From Euzebya pacifica (GTDB lineage Bacteria; Actinomycetota; Nitriliruptoria; Euzebyales; Euzebyaceae), in NCBI RefSeq assembly GCF_003344865.1, contig NZ_CP031165.1:1617910-1681909 (forward strand): a DNA stretch of 64,000 bases, read 5' to 3'. Made by a program: the position numbers and the translations under genes. Under the pieces are notes generated by a model that did no database searches, was not told where the DNA came from, and worked only from the letters and a program-made list of their open reading frames with translations. Shown piece after piece: positions 14,813-23,117 of the stretch (its first letter is position 1; every line of letters starts with the position of its first letter).

Positions 14813-16572
14813 CGGGCGTCCTTGGTGCGCGAGGTGGACAGGCCCAGGGCGTCGACGGCGGACAGCCGTCGGGTCAGGGCGGGGGACAAGCGGGACAGTG
14901 CCCAGCCGACGCGGGCCTCGGGGCTGACCGGCACGATCGCGCGGTCGTGGTGGATGGCGTCGACGATGGCGGCGGCCACCCGGTCGGGGGCGTACGCCCG
15001 ACGGCGGTAGAGGGCCGACGCCGTGATCCGCTTGCGGTCGGCCTCCTCGTCGTCGACGCCCACGAACGCGGTGCGGTCGGTGATGCCGGTGTCGACCACG
15101 CCCGGACAGATGGCGCTGACGCCGATGCCGTGGTCGCCGAGCTCGGTGCGCAGGACCTCCGACAGGCGGAGGACCGCGGCCTTGGTGGCCACGTAGGCGG
15201 ACATGTCGCGCGCCGGTGCGTAGGCCAGCCCCGAGGAGAGGTTGACGATGTGGCCGGGAAGGCCGGCGGCGACCATCTCGGCGGCGAAGAGTCGGCTGCC
15301 GTGGATCACCCCCCACAGGTTCACCCCGAGGACGCGGTCCCAGTCAGCCGCGGTGGTGTCGAGGAACGGTCCGGTCATGCCGATGCCGGCGTTGTTGACC
15401 ACCACCGTCGGCACGCCCAGCTCGGCGACGACGTCCTTGACCAGCAGGGCCATCGCGTCGCCGTCGGCCACGTCGACCACGTGGGTCGAGGCATCCACGC
15501 CGAGCGCAGCCACCTCCGCTGCGGCGCTGGTCAGTCCGTCGCCGTCGAGGTCGACGAGCGCCACCTGCGCGCCCTCACCGGCCAGGGCCAGCGCGGTGGC
15601 GCGGCCGATGCCGTTGGCCGCACCGGTGACGACGGCCACGCGTCCGCCGAGGGGTTGTCGAACCGGCGTACCGGGGCGCAGACGGCGGCGTTCCAGTCGT
15701 GGGCTGGTCACCCCGTCCTCCACATGGCGGACCAGGTCCTGCACCGCCTCGGCGATCGCGGTCGGATGGGTGCGGGGCAGCCAGTGCCCGCCGTGGATTC
15801 GCTGCAGGAACGCCTCGGGCGCAAGCTCCGCCAGCTCGTCGAACAACCCCAGGGACACGAACGGGTCCTGCGTGCCGATGACCACCTGCGTGGGCACGTG
15901 CACCGTGCTGCGCTGTGGGCGCATGACGCGGTGCAGGTTGGCGCGGTACAGCTCGACCCCGTTGGCGCCGTCCTCGGCGAGGGTGTCGGCAGGATGGCCG
16001 GCACGCGGCTCGACGTGCTCCAGCGCCTCGAGGATCCGTGCCCCCGTGCCGCCATGGAAGGCCCGTTCGGGCAGGACGGGCAGCTGGAACGCCCCGATGT
16101 ACCAGGACTTCCGCAGCTGGCGAAGGGTGCGCCCCAACCGCGGGGACCCGCTGAACGTCTGGCGCAGCGCCCTCCCCGCATGGTCGAACGACGCTCCGGA
16201 GACGCACGTGAACGAGGCGATCCGTGTCGCGTGCGCTGGCAGGCAGACCGCTTCGAAGGCCTGGATGGCACCCCAGTCGTGCCCGACCACATGCACCGGC
16301 TCGTCGGGCTGGACGTGGTCGAGGACCGTGACGAGGTCCGCGGCGAGCTGCGCGAACCGGTACCCGTCGCGGCTGCGGGGCCGTCCCGAGTCACCGGCGC
16401 CACGGACGTCATAGGTGATCACCCGTGCCCAGGGCGTCATGGCGTCGATGACCTCGTCCCACACCCGGGAGGTGTCGGGAAAGCCGTGCACGAGGACGAC
16501 GGTCGGTCCCTCGGTGGAGTGGCAGTCGACGGCCAGCCGGACCCCATCGGTGGCGGTCAGGGTCGTGCGCAC
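14809..16572 (-). CDS. ephD: EphD-like fusion: alpha/beta epoxide hydrolase plus short-chain dehydrogenase
   Basis: A 587-residue two-domain protein. Residues 1-290: alpha/beta hydrolase with oxyanion motif VHGFPDTSRVWD, nucleophile elbow VVGHDWGA (Asp, as in epoxide hydrolases) and a C-terminal catalytic His region GGHWLPRTHPT. Residues about 310-587: SDR with VTGAANGIGRATA, VNNAGIG, NLSSGLAYAPARDMSAYVATKAAV (Ser-Tyr-Lys). The same domain order and length are known from mycobacterial EphD, reported to act on mycolate epoxides; no mycolate genes are seen here, so the substrate must differ or is a general lipid epoxide. GTG 16572 has GAGGAG upstream. Divergent from an HxlR-type regulator. Confidence 0.88.
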   Translation of the reverse strand: MRTTLTATDGVRLAVDCHSTEGPTVVLVHGFPDTSRVWDEVIDAMTPWARVITYDVRGAGDSGRPRSRDGYRFAQLAADLVTVLDHVQPDEPVHVVGHDWGAIQAFEAVCLPAHATRIASFTCVSGASFDHAGRALRQTFSGSPRLGRTLRQLRKSWYIGAFQLPVLPERAFHGGTGARILEALEHVEPRAGHPADTLAEDGANGVELYRANLHRVMRPQRSTVHVPTQVVIGTQDPFVSLGLFDELAELAPEAFLQRIHGGHWLPRTHPTAIAEAVQDLVRHVEDGVTSPRLERRRLRPGTPVRQPLGGRVAVVTGAANGIGRATALALAGEGAQVALVDLDGDGLTSAAAEVAALGVDASTHVVDVADGDAMALLVKDVVAELGVPTVVVNNAGIGMTGPFLDTTAADWDRVLGVNLWGVIHGSRLFAAEMVAAGLPGHIVNLSSGLAYAPARDMSAYVATKAAVLRLSEVLRTELGDHGIGVSAICPGVVDTGITDRTAFVGVDDEEADRKRITASALYRRRAYAPDRVAAAIVDAIHHDRAIVPVSPEARVGWALSRLSPALTRRLSAVDALGLSTSRTKDAR

Positions 16573-16722
16573 GGCGTGGCTCCTCGAAGGTCGGCAATTC
16601 GTACCATCATCCAATGCTCCATCAAATGGTGGCGCATATCAAGTGTCGCCATCGGGCCGTCGAAACGTCCGTTCCGCAAAAGGGGGCTGGTCCGCAACGG
16701 CTGGAACGCGCACACTGAGGGG
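16573..16722. promoter_or_regulatory. Divergent promoter region between ephD-like gene and HxlR regulator
   Basis: This 150-base stretch is locally AT-richer than its surroundings around 16605-16650. It contains related half-sites CCATCATCCAATG and CCATCAAATGG and an inverted repeat TGGCG (16630-16634) / CGCCA (16647-16651). Such arrangements are plausible binding sites for the adjacent HxlR-type dimer, but no clear -10/-35 boxes can be assigned. Confidence 0.35.
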
Positions 16723-17052
16723 GTGGAGGCTGAGGGGCGTTCTGGTGAGGCGGCGCGTCGTGCGCCGACTCCGCAGCCGGTCGCGGATCTGCTCGACCTC
16801 TTCTGCCGACGGTGGAGCCTGCGGATCCTCTGGGAGCTGCGGGACGGCGGGTCCATGACGTCCCGAGCGCTGCGAGCGGCGTGCGGAGGCGTGTCCGCAG
16901 GGGTGCTCCAGCAACGTCTGGACGAGCTCCGCGCGGCGGACATCGTGACCGTCAACGGCGGCTATCGGTTGACCCCCGAGGGGCTGGACCTGCTGGCGCG
17001 CATGGCGCCGCTGGAGGAGTGGGCCGAGGCCTGGGCACGACGCCGGGACTGA
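16723..17052 (+). CDS. HxlR-family winged-helix transcriptional regulator
   Basis: A 109-residue DNA-binding protein. The core CRRWSLRILWELRDGG-SMTSRALR followed by GVSAGVLQQRLDELRAADIV and a wing reading NGGYRLTPEG matches the HxlR winged helix. These regulators form dimers and often respond to reactive electrophiles or quinones. It is divergent from the EphD-like gene and is the obvious candidate to control it. GTG 16723 is the start that just covers the domain; the GAGGGG motif is very close to it, so the exact start is uncertain. Confidence 0.75.
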   Translation: MEAEGRSGEAARRAPTPQPVADLLDLFCRRWSLRILWELRDGGSMTSRALRAACGGVSAGVLQQRLDELRAADIVTVNGGYRLTPEGLDLLARMAPLEEWAEAWARRRD

Positions 17053-17129
17053 GCGCAATGCGTGCTTGATCGAGCGGTGTTTGCCTGCTCGCGAACCGGA
17101 AACGGTCTGGGTGAGGAGGCCGTTCGCCC

Positions 17130-17669
17130 ATGACCCGACCGTCCACCAGTCCACCGCCCACCAGTCCACCACCCGCGCCCCGACCGTCCATGGGCATGGC
17201 GTCGCGTACCTGGCGCACCCTCGCCGGCCTGGCGCTGCTGCTCGGGGCGGGGTGGGCAGGAACCGCGGTGACGGCCGGCCTGCTGCTGCAGGCGTTCTCC
17301 TGCGCGACGTGCGACCCCGACGTGGCGGGGCTGCTGTCCGGAACCGGGGTGCTGCTCGTGATCCTGGCGCTCGGTGGCCTCGGGCTGTACCTGGTCGTGA
17401 CGGCAATGGTGGGCCGGACCGATCCCCGGGTCGGGCTGATGACGGCGACCGCCACGGCGGCGGTCGTGCCGCTCGGCCTGCTCGTCGTCGCCCTCGACAG
17501 CTCGGGACTCGAGCCGATCGTCGGTCCGCTCGTGGCGATGGCCATCGTCCTGCTCGTCGTCGCCGGGCTGGCCGCTGCCCGGACACGCCGCCCCGGCCTT
17601 CGCACGGTCTCCGCCGGTGCAGCCGCGGTCCTGGTGCTGGCGGTGCTCGGCGTGCTCACCGCGATGTGA
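17130..17669 (+). CDS. Hypothetical membrane protein, four transmembrane segments
   Basis: A 179-residue protein. A Pro/Ser-rich N-terminus of about 25 residues is followed by four hydrophobic segments near residues 30-55, 65-90, 100-125 and 130-175. A Cys pair (SCATCDPD) lies in the first external loop. No family is recognised. A GGAGG site sits nine bases before ATG 17130. It precedes murI by 75 bases on the same strand but is probably not functionally linked. Confidence 0.65.
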   Translation: MTRPSTSPPPTSPPPAPRPSMGMASRTWRTLAGLALLLGAGWAGTAVTAGLLLQAFSCATCDPDVAGLLSGTGVLLVILALGGLGLYLVVTAMVGRTDPRVGLMTATATAAVVPLGLLVVALDSSGLEPIVGPLVAMAIVLLVVAGLAAARTRRPGLRTVSAGAAAVLVLAVLGVLTAM

Positions 17670-17744
17670 CCCAAGCCGCGCCCGCCCGACCGGCCGTGCG
17701 ACGTCGCCGGTCGCCGTCGGAGGGCTGGCTACCATTCGGCGGCG

Positions 17745-18545
17745 ATGGCTGATCCTCGCCCCATCGGGGTGTTCGACTCCGGCGTCGGCGGGCTGACCGT
17801 GGCCCGGGCGCTCATGGACCTGCTCCCCGACGAGCGGGTCATCTACCTCGGCGACACCGCTCGCGGCCCCTACGGACCACGCACGGTGGAGGAGGTCCGG
17901 GCCTTCACCGCCGACGACGTCGGGTGGTTGGCCGAGCAGGACGTCAAGTTCGTCATCGCGGCATGCAACACCGCAACGGCCGCGGCGCTGGAGCTCGACC
18001 CGCTGACGTTCGACCTGCCGGTCCTCGGGGTGATCGAACCCGCCGTGGAGACCGCGATCCGCGTCACCCGCAGCCGACGCATCGGCGTCATCGGCACCCA
18101 GGTCACGATCTCCTCCGGCGCCTACGACCGGGCGGTCGAACGGCTGGGCTCGGTGGACACCAAGCTGACGAGCGCCGCGTGCCCGCGCTTCGTGACCCTC
18201 GTCGAGCAGGGACGCACGACCGACCCGGAGGTGCTGGAGGTCGCCGAGGAGTACCTGGCGCCGATGAAGGCCGCCCAGGTCGACACGTTGATCCTCGGAT
18301 GCACCCACTATCCGCTGCTGACGGGCGTGATCAGCTACGTGATGGGACCCGACGTGACGCTCGTCTCCTCCGCGGAGACCTGCGCCCGGGCCGTCTTCGC
18401 CCACCTCGTCGATGCCGACCTCCTGGCCCACACCCAGACCCCGCAGCATCGGTTCGCCGCCACCGGCGACCCCACCGACTTCGCCCGGCTCGCCGAACGC
18501 TTCCTCGGACCGAGGATCAGGGACGCCGATGTTGAGCCGGCCTGA
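17745..18545 (+). CDS. murI: Glutamate racemase
   Basis: A 266-residue enzyme supplying D-glutamate for peptidoglycan. Both catalytic cysteines are present: AACNTATAAAL (about residue 73) and LGCTHYPLL (about residue 184). The N-terminal GVFDSGVGGLTV loop carries the conserved Asp and Ser, and GDTARGPYGPR is typical. Length is normal. It leads a cluster murI - MBL hydrolase - rph - rdgB that is conserved in many actinobacteria. Confidence 0.95.
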   Translation: MADPRPIGVFDSGVGGLTVARALMDLLPDERVIYLGDTARGPYGPRTVEEVRAFTADDVGWLAEQDVKFVIAACNTATAAALELDPLTFDLPVLGVIEPAVETAIRVTRSRRIGVIGTQVTISSGAYDRAVERLGSVDTKLTSAACPRFVTLVEQGRTTDPEVLEVAEEYLAPMKAAQVDTLILGCTHYPLLTGVISYVMGPDVTLVSSAETCARAVFAHLVDADLLAHTQTPQHRFAATGDPTDFARLAERFLGPRIRDADVEPA

Positions 18546-18599
18546 GGACCCGAGCGCAGCCCGGACGGCTGTCGACCGCATCTCCTAGACTCCCCGGCC

Positions 18600-18647
18600 A
18601 TGAGCCGCTCCACCATCCCGCCGCGCCGCCGGGCCCGCCACCCGTGA
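18600..18647 (+). CDS. Possible 15-codon upstream ORF overlapping the MBL-fold gene
   Basis: ATG 18600 opens a frame of 15 codons ([15 protein letters not shown]) whose TGA overlaps the GTG start of the next gene in the form GTGA. The peptide is basic and Pro-rich. No ribosome site is evident ahead of the GTG itself, so translation of the short frame could deliver ribosomes to it. It may equally be a chance ATG; kept at low confidence. Confidence 0.25.
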   Translation: MSRSTIPPRRRARHP

Positions 18648-19399
18648 CGGTCACCGTCACCGTCATCGGCAGCGCCGGCACACACTCCTCCGCCGAACGG
18701 GTGTGTTCCTCCTACCTCGTCACCCACGAGGGCACCGACCTCCTGCTCGATGTCGGGTCGGGGGCGCTGCACAACCTCCTGAAGGTCCGCGACGTCGCCG
18801 ACCTCGACGGGTTGGTCATCAGCCACATGCACCCCGACCACTACATGGACGTGTTCGGGCTGAACTACGCGCTGCGGTTCCACCCCTCGGACCTGCCGGC
18901 CATCCCGGTCTTCGGCCCCGCCGACATGTACCCGGTGGTCAGCAACACCCTGCCCGAGGAATCGGTGGAGAAGATGGCCGACCTGCTGCACTTCCACACG
19001 GCGAGGGCCGGCGACCGGGTGCACGTCAACGAGATGGCCATCGAGCTGTTCGCGATGAACCATCCCATGGAGACCCTCGGCAGCCGCATCACGATCGGCG
19101 ACACGGTCGTGGCGTTCACCGGCGACACCGCGCCGACCCCCGAGATCGACGGGTTGGCGGCCGACGCGGACCTGCTGATCTGCGACGCCACCTGGCTGGA
19201 GTCCCAGCGTCCGCTGCCCGCCGACGTGCACTGCACCGGGGCCGAGGCCGGCCGCGCGGCCGCCTCCGCGGGGGCTCGCCGTTTGCTCATCACCCACGTC
19301 TCGCCCTACAACGACCCACAGGCGGTCGCCGACGAGGCCGCCACCCACTACGACGGCGAGGTAATCGTCGCCGTCGACCTCATGGAGATCGACCTTTGA
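18644..19399 (+). CDS. MBL-fold metallo-hydrolase
   Basis: A 251-residue metallo-beta-lactamase-fold protein. The metal motif is [10 protein letters not shown] (H-x-H-x-D-H, about residue 66). Further ligands are NHPMETLG (H about 142), [10 protein letters not shown] (D about 162) and the final ITHVSPYND (H). The N-terminal [18 protein letters not shown] resembles RNase Z-like and phosphodiesterase-like members, but the length is short for RNase Z and the substrate is unknown. Start GTG 18644; its stop overlaps the rph TTG start. It lies between murI and rph, an arrangement seen in many actinobacteria. Confidence 0.85.
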   Translation: MTVTVTVIGSAGTHSSAERVCSSYLVTHEGTDLLLDVGSGALHNLLKVRDVADLDGLVISHMHPDHYMDVFGLNYALRFHPSDLPAIPVFGPADMYPVVSNTLPEESVEKMADLLHFHTARAGDRVHVNEMAIELFAMNHPMETLGSRITIGDTVVAFTGDTAPTPEIDGLAADADLLICDATWLESQRPLPADVHCTGAEAGRAAASAGARRLLITHVSPYNDPQAVADEAATHYDGEVIVAVDLMEIDL

Positions 19400-20130
19400 C
19401 CGACCAGCCCGCACGTCCCGACGGCCGCGCCACCGACCAGCTGCGCCCCCTCACCATCACCACCGGCCTGCAGTCCTATGCGGAGGGATCCGCCGACATC
19501 ACGATGGGGGAGACCCGTGTGCTGTGCTCGGCGAGCATCAGCGACGACGTGCCGCGATGGCTGCGGGAGTCCGGCTCGGGCTGGATCACCGGCGAGTACT
19601 CGATGTTGCCGCGCGCCACCCGCGAGCGAACCGATCGCGAGGCCGCTCGTGGCAAGCAGAAGGGGCGCACCGTGGAGATCCAGCGGCTCATCGGTCGGTC
19701 CCTCCGCGCAGCCGTCGACCTCGACCACCTCGGTGGGGTGTCGATCACGCTGGACTGCGACGTCCTCCAGGCCGACGGCGGGACACGAACCGCGTCGATC
19801 AGCGGGGCCTGGGTGGCCCTGGCGGTCGGACTGCGCACAGCGGCGGAACGGGAGATCATCCGCACCCTCCCGGAGCTGACCCAGATCGCGGCGGTCAGCG
19901 TCGGCATCGTCGACGGCGAGCCGCGCCTGGACCTGTGCTACGACGAGGACGCCGGCGCCGAGACCGACATGAACGTCGTGATGTCCGGCGACGGTCGGCT
20001 CATCGAGGTGCAGGGCACCGCCGAGGGGGTGCCGTTCAGCCGCCAGGAGCTGACCGACATGCTGGACCTGGCCGCCGCGGGCTGCGAGCAGCTGTTCGCC
20101 GCCCAGCGCGACGCGGTCGCCGCCGCGTGA
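19396..20130 (+). CDS. rph: Ribonuclease PH
   Basis: A 244-residue phosphorolytic 3'-5' exoribonuclease that trims tRNA 3' ends. It carries [15 protein letters not shown] at the N-terminus, [25 protein letters not shown] (phosphate/catalytic region) and [19 protein letters not shown]. The start is TTG 19396, overlapping the previous stop (TTGA), so translation is coupled to the MBL gene. It overlaps rdgB by four bases (GTGA). Length is normal for the family. Confidence 0.95.
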   Translation: MTDQPARPDGRATDQLRPLTITTGLQSYAEGSADITMGETRVLCSASISDDVPRWLRESGSGWITGEYSMLPRATRERTDREAARGKQKGRTVEIQRLIGRSLRAAVDLDHLGGVSITLDCDVLQADGGTRTASISGAWVALAVGLRTAAEREIIRTLPELTQIAAVSVGIVDGEPRLDLCYDEDAGAETDMNVVMSGDGRLIEVQGTAEGVPFSRQELTDMLDLAAAGCEQLFAAQRDAVAAA

Positions 20131-20735
20131 CCGCACGCCTGGTCCTCGCCACCACCAACGTCGGCAAGGTCGCGGAGCTCCGCGACATCCTGACCGGGCT
20201 CGACGTCGAGCTCCTCGACGCCGGGGCCGTCGACCTGCCCGATGTGGAGGAGACCGGCGAGACGTTCGCCGCCAACGCCGTGCTCAAGGCCACCGCCTGC
20301 GCAGCTGCGGTCGGGCTGCCCTGTGTGGCCGACGACAGCGGGCTGGCGGTCGACGTCCTCGATGGCGCTCCGGGGGTGTACTCCGCTCGCTACGCCGGGC
20401 CACAACGCGACGACGACGCCAACCTGCAGCTCGTGCTCGAACGAACCGCAGGGGAGGAGGCGCCCACCGCCCGGTTCGTCTGCGCCGCCGCCCTGGCGCT
20501 GCCCGACGGGACGGTGGAGGTCGTCGAGGGGATCATGGAGGGCACCATCGTGCGGCCGCCGCGGGGGACCAACGGCTTCGGCTACGACCCGATCTTCCAG
20601 CCCCGGGGACACGACCTGACGTCGGCGGAGATGGCGCCGGCGGACAAGCACGCGATCAGCCATCGTGGCAAGGCGTTCCGCACTCTCCGGCCACGCATCG
20701 CCGCCCTGCTCGCCGGCCCGTCCTCCCAGGGCTGA
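20127..20735 (+). CDS. rdgB: XTP/dITP diphosphatase (RdgB/HAM1)
   Basis: A 202-residue house-cleaning pyrophosphatase that removes non-canonical purine nucleotides (XTP, dITP) from the pool. Signature motifs: [12 protein letters not shown] at the N-terminus, [33 protein letters not shown] and [11 protein letters not shown] near the end. GTG start overlapping the rph stop. The rph-rdgB order is conserved across many bacteria. Confidence 0.95.
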   Translation: MTARLVLATTNVGKVAELRDILTGLDVELLDAGAVDLPDVEETGETFAANAVLKATACAAAVGLPCVADDSGLAVDVLDGAPGVYSARYAGPQRDDDANLQLVLERTAGEEAPTARFVCAAALALPDGTVEVVEGIMEGTIVRPPRGTNGFGYDPIFQPRGHDLTSAEMAPADKHAISHRGKAFRTLRPRIAALLAGPSSQG

Positions 20736-20747
20736 GGGCGGCACGTC

Positions 20748-22247
20748 ATGGACGACGCTCGGACCGCGCTGGCCTTCGCCGACCACCTCGCGATACAGCT
20801 GCGCGCGGACTTCCCGCTGATCGTCGTGGACACCATGGAGGAGCAGCGTGTCGTCGCCCGGGCCGCCGAGGTGTGCCGCACCCTCCACGTGCGCTGCCTG
20901 ACCTGGGACGTCATGACGGGCTTCACCTCCGTCACCGAGGGCCGCCCGATGGCCCCGGCGACCGACGCGATCGACGTGCTGTCCCGCCTGCGGCAGATGA
21001 GCAGCGACACCCTCGTCGTCCTCAAGGACTTCCACCACGAGTGGGAGGACCACCGGGTCCTCCGCGCCGTGCGCAACTACGCCCAGCGCGGTGGGGCCGC
21101 CGGCCCGTCGGTGCTGGTCGTGGGGGCCGGCGCGACCGTGCCCGAGGCGCTGCGGGACACCGCCGTCTCCCTGACCCTGCCGCCGCCGAGCCGTACGGAG
21201 CTGCAGGAGGTCCTGAGCGAGGTGTGCCGCACCCGCTGGGCGGAGTCCCGGCTGGATGCCGCGGGCCTGGAACACCTCGTGGACTCCGCCCTCGGGCTGA
21301 CGCTGGAACAGGCACGTCGCGTCTTCACCAAGGCCGTGGTCAACGACGGAGTGCTGGACCTCCGCGACATCGAGCTGGTGCTGGAGGAGAAGAAGGCCGT
21401 CATCGCGTCCTCCGGGGCGCTGGAGTACATCGAACCAACGGTCCGCCCGGAGGACGTCGGGGGGCTGGACACCCTCAAGGAATGGCTGCGCCTCCGGGAG
21501 CGCACCTTCAGCGCCGCGGCGCGGGACTTCGGCCTGCCACCGCCGAAGGGGGTCGCGCTGATCGGCCTGCCCGGCACGGGGAAGTCATTGACCGCCAAGG
21601 CGATCGGGGCCCTCTGGGGGGTCCCGCTGCTGCGGCTGGACGTCGGTGCCATCTACTCCTCCTACATGGGCGAGTCCGAACGCCGGGCCCGACATGCCCT
21701 GCAGCTGGCCGAGGCCATCGCCCCCTGCGTGGTCTGGATCGACGAGATGGAGAAGGGGCTGGCCCACGGCGGCAACGACACGGGCACCTCCACCCGGGTC
21801 ATGGGCACGCTGCTGACCTGGATGGCGGAGAAGACCTCGCCGTGCTTCGTCGTGGCGACCGCCAACGACGTCAGCGCCCTGCCGCCCGAGCTGCTGCGCC
21901 GCGGTCGGTTCGACGAGATCTTCTTCCTCGACCTGCCCAGCAGACAGGAACGCGAGGAGATCCTCGGCGTCCACATCCGTCGCAGCGGGCGGGACATGGC
22001 CGGGTTCGACCTGACCGCGGTGGCGGATCGGACCGAGGGGTTCGTCGGCGCCGAGCTGGCCCAGGTCGTCCACGACGCCCTGCTCAGCGCGTTCGACGCC
22101 GGCCGCGAGCTGGCCACGTCGGACCTCGTCGCCGCGGCCGGCCGTGTCGTGCCCCTGTCGGTGGCGCAGCGCGAACGCGTCGGGGCGTTGCGCTCGTGGC
22201 TGGCCGAGGGACGGGCACAACCCGCGTCAGGACACCGTCCCTGGTGA
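20748..22247 (+). CDS. AAA+ ATPase, Ycf46-like
   Basis: A 499-residue protein. The N-terminal 220 residues hold a degenerate NTPase-like region (LIVVDTMEEQRVVARA, TLVVLKDFHHEW) and the C-terminal half is a full AAA module. Walker A is GLPGTGKSLTA (about 268), Walker B CVVWIDEMEKGL (about 328), then sensor 1 VVATANDVSALPPELLRRGRFDEIF with the arginine finger. This architecture matches the cyanobacterial/plastid Ycf46 family and its actinobacterial relatives, whose role is unclear. ATG 20748 follows rdgB by 12 bases. Confidence 0.85.
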   Translation: MDDARTALAFADHLAIQLRADFPLIVVDTMEEQRVVARAAEVCRTLHVRCLTWDVMTGFTSVTEGRPMAPATDAIDVLSRLRQMSSDTLVVLKDFHHEWEDHRVLRAVRNYAQRGGAAGPSVLVVGAGATVPEALRDTAVSLTLPPPSRTELQEVLSEVCRTRWAESRLDAAGLEHLVDSALGLTLEQARRVFTKAVVNDGVLDLRDIELVLEEKKAVIASSGALEYIEPTVRPEDVGGLDTLKEWLRLRERTFSAAARDFGLPPPKGVALIGLPGTGKSLTAKAIGALWGVPLLRLDVGAIYSSYMGESERRARHALQLAEAIAPCVVWIDEMEKGLAHGGNDTGTSTRVMGTLLTWMAEKTSPCFVVATANDVSALPPELLRRGRFDEIFFLDLPSRQEREEILGVHIRRSGRDMAGFDLTAVADRTEGFVGAELAQVVHDALLSAFDAGRELATSDLVAAAGRVVPLSVAQRERVGALRSWLAEGRAQPASGHRPW

Positions 22248-22291
22248 CCGCCGAGCGGCCGGGCGACAGCCAAAAATAGTCATTTCGAGCC

Positions 22292-23104
22292 ATGTCGAGG
22301 CCCGGCTGGCGTGCCGACACTGGAGGCATGCAGTCTGCTGGCTCCTCCGTTCGGGGCCATCGCGACACCGACACGTACACGACCTGGTTGGTCGGCCTCC
22401 TGGCCGCCCTGTTCAGCACGCCCGTGCTCCGGATGGCCGCGGTGGGTTCCTCGCGGTTCGGGCTGCCGGTCCACCTGGCTGCCGCGTCCGTCGCCGGCAC
22501 CCGTGGCGGCGTCGGACCACCGCACGCAGACGGCGACGTCATCGACCCGGAGGTTGTCGAGCACGTTCGCGCCGCCCAGCAGGGCAACGCCTACTCCTTC
22601 TCGGTGCTCTACGACACCTACGTCGACAAGGTCTACGCCTACTGCCACCATCGCGTGGGCGACCGACAGACCGCGGAGGACCTGACCTCCGACGTCTTCA
22701 TGCGGGCACTCAAGCGCATCGACAGCTTCTCCTGGCAGGGCAAGGACTTCGGGGCCTGGCTGATCACGATCGCCCGCAACCGCTGCCACGACCACTTCAA
22801 GTCGGCCCGCTTCCGCATGGAGAACGCCGTTGCCGAGGTCTACGACTCCGTGGACAGCCAGCCGACCTACGACGCCCGCCCCGAACGCAACCTCGAGGTG
22901 CAGGAGATGCGCCGACAGGTCCACGAGGCCCTTGCCAAGCTCAAGAGCGAGCAGGCCGAGGTGCTGTACCACCGCTTCCTGCAGGGCTACGACGTGGAGA
23001 CCACCGCCAAGGTGATGGACAAGAACGAGGGTGCCATCCGCGCACTGCAGTACCGCGCCCTGAAGGCGCTCGCCAAGCACGTCGACGTGGAGGCACTGCT
23101 GTGA
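22292..23104 (+). CDS. ECF sigma factor, BldN/SigK-like, with N-terminal extension
   Basis: A 270-residue RNA polymerase sigma factor. Region 2 starts about residue 88 (VEHVRAAQQGNAYSFSVLYDTY) and contains SFSWQGKDFGAWLITIARN and DHFKSARFRMEN. Region 4 (LKSEQAEVLYHRFLQGYDVETTAKVMDKNEGAIRALQYRALKAL, given here in pieces) carries the helix-turn-helix. Wording of region 2 is close to Streptomyces BldN, which also has an N-terminal extension removed by proteolysis. Here some 80 residues precede region 2, with a hydrophobic stretch WLVGLLAALFSTPVLRM. An alternative ATG lies at 22328. A DUF5667 protein follows at once, as with BldN/RsbN. Confidence 0.85.
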   Translation: MSRPGWRADTGGMQSAGSSVRGHRDTDTYTTWLVGLLAALFSTPVLRMAAVGSSRFGLPVHLAAASVAGTRGGVGPPHADGDVIDPEVVEHVRAAQQGNAYSFSVLYDTYVDKVYAYCHHRVGDRQTAEDLTSDVFMRALKRIDSFSWQGKDFGAWLITIARNRCHDHFKSARFRMENAVAEVYDSVDSQPTYDARPERNLEVQEMRRQVHEALAKLKSEQAEVLYHRFLQGYDVETTAKVMDKNEGAIRALQYRALKALAKHVDVEALL

Positions 23105-23117
23105 TGGGGGAGAAGCC

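Noticed and set aside
15242-16414. Rightward open frame of about 390 codons across the EphD-like gene
   Set aside because: It is Arg/Ser/Pro-rich and antisense to a gene with complete hydrolase and SDR motifs.
22328-23104. Shorter sigma-factor start at ATG 22328 with GGAGG
   Set aside because: Only one base separates GGAGG from the ATG, too close for normal initiation; retained only as an alternative.
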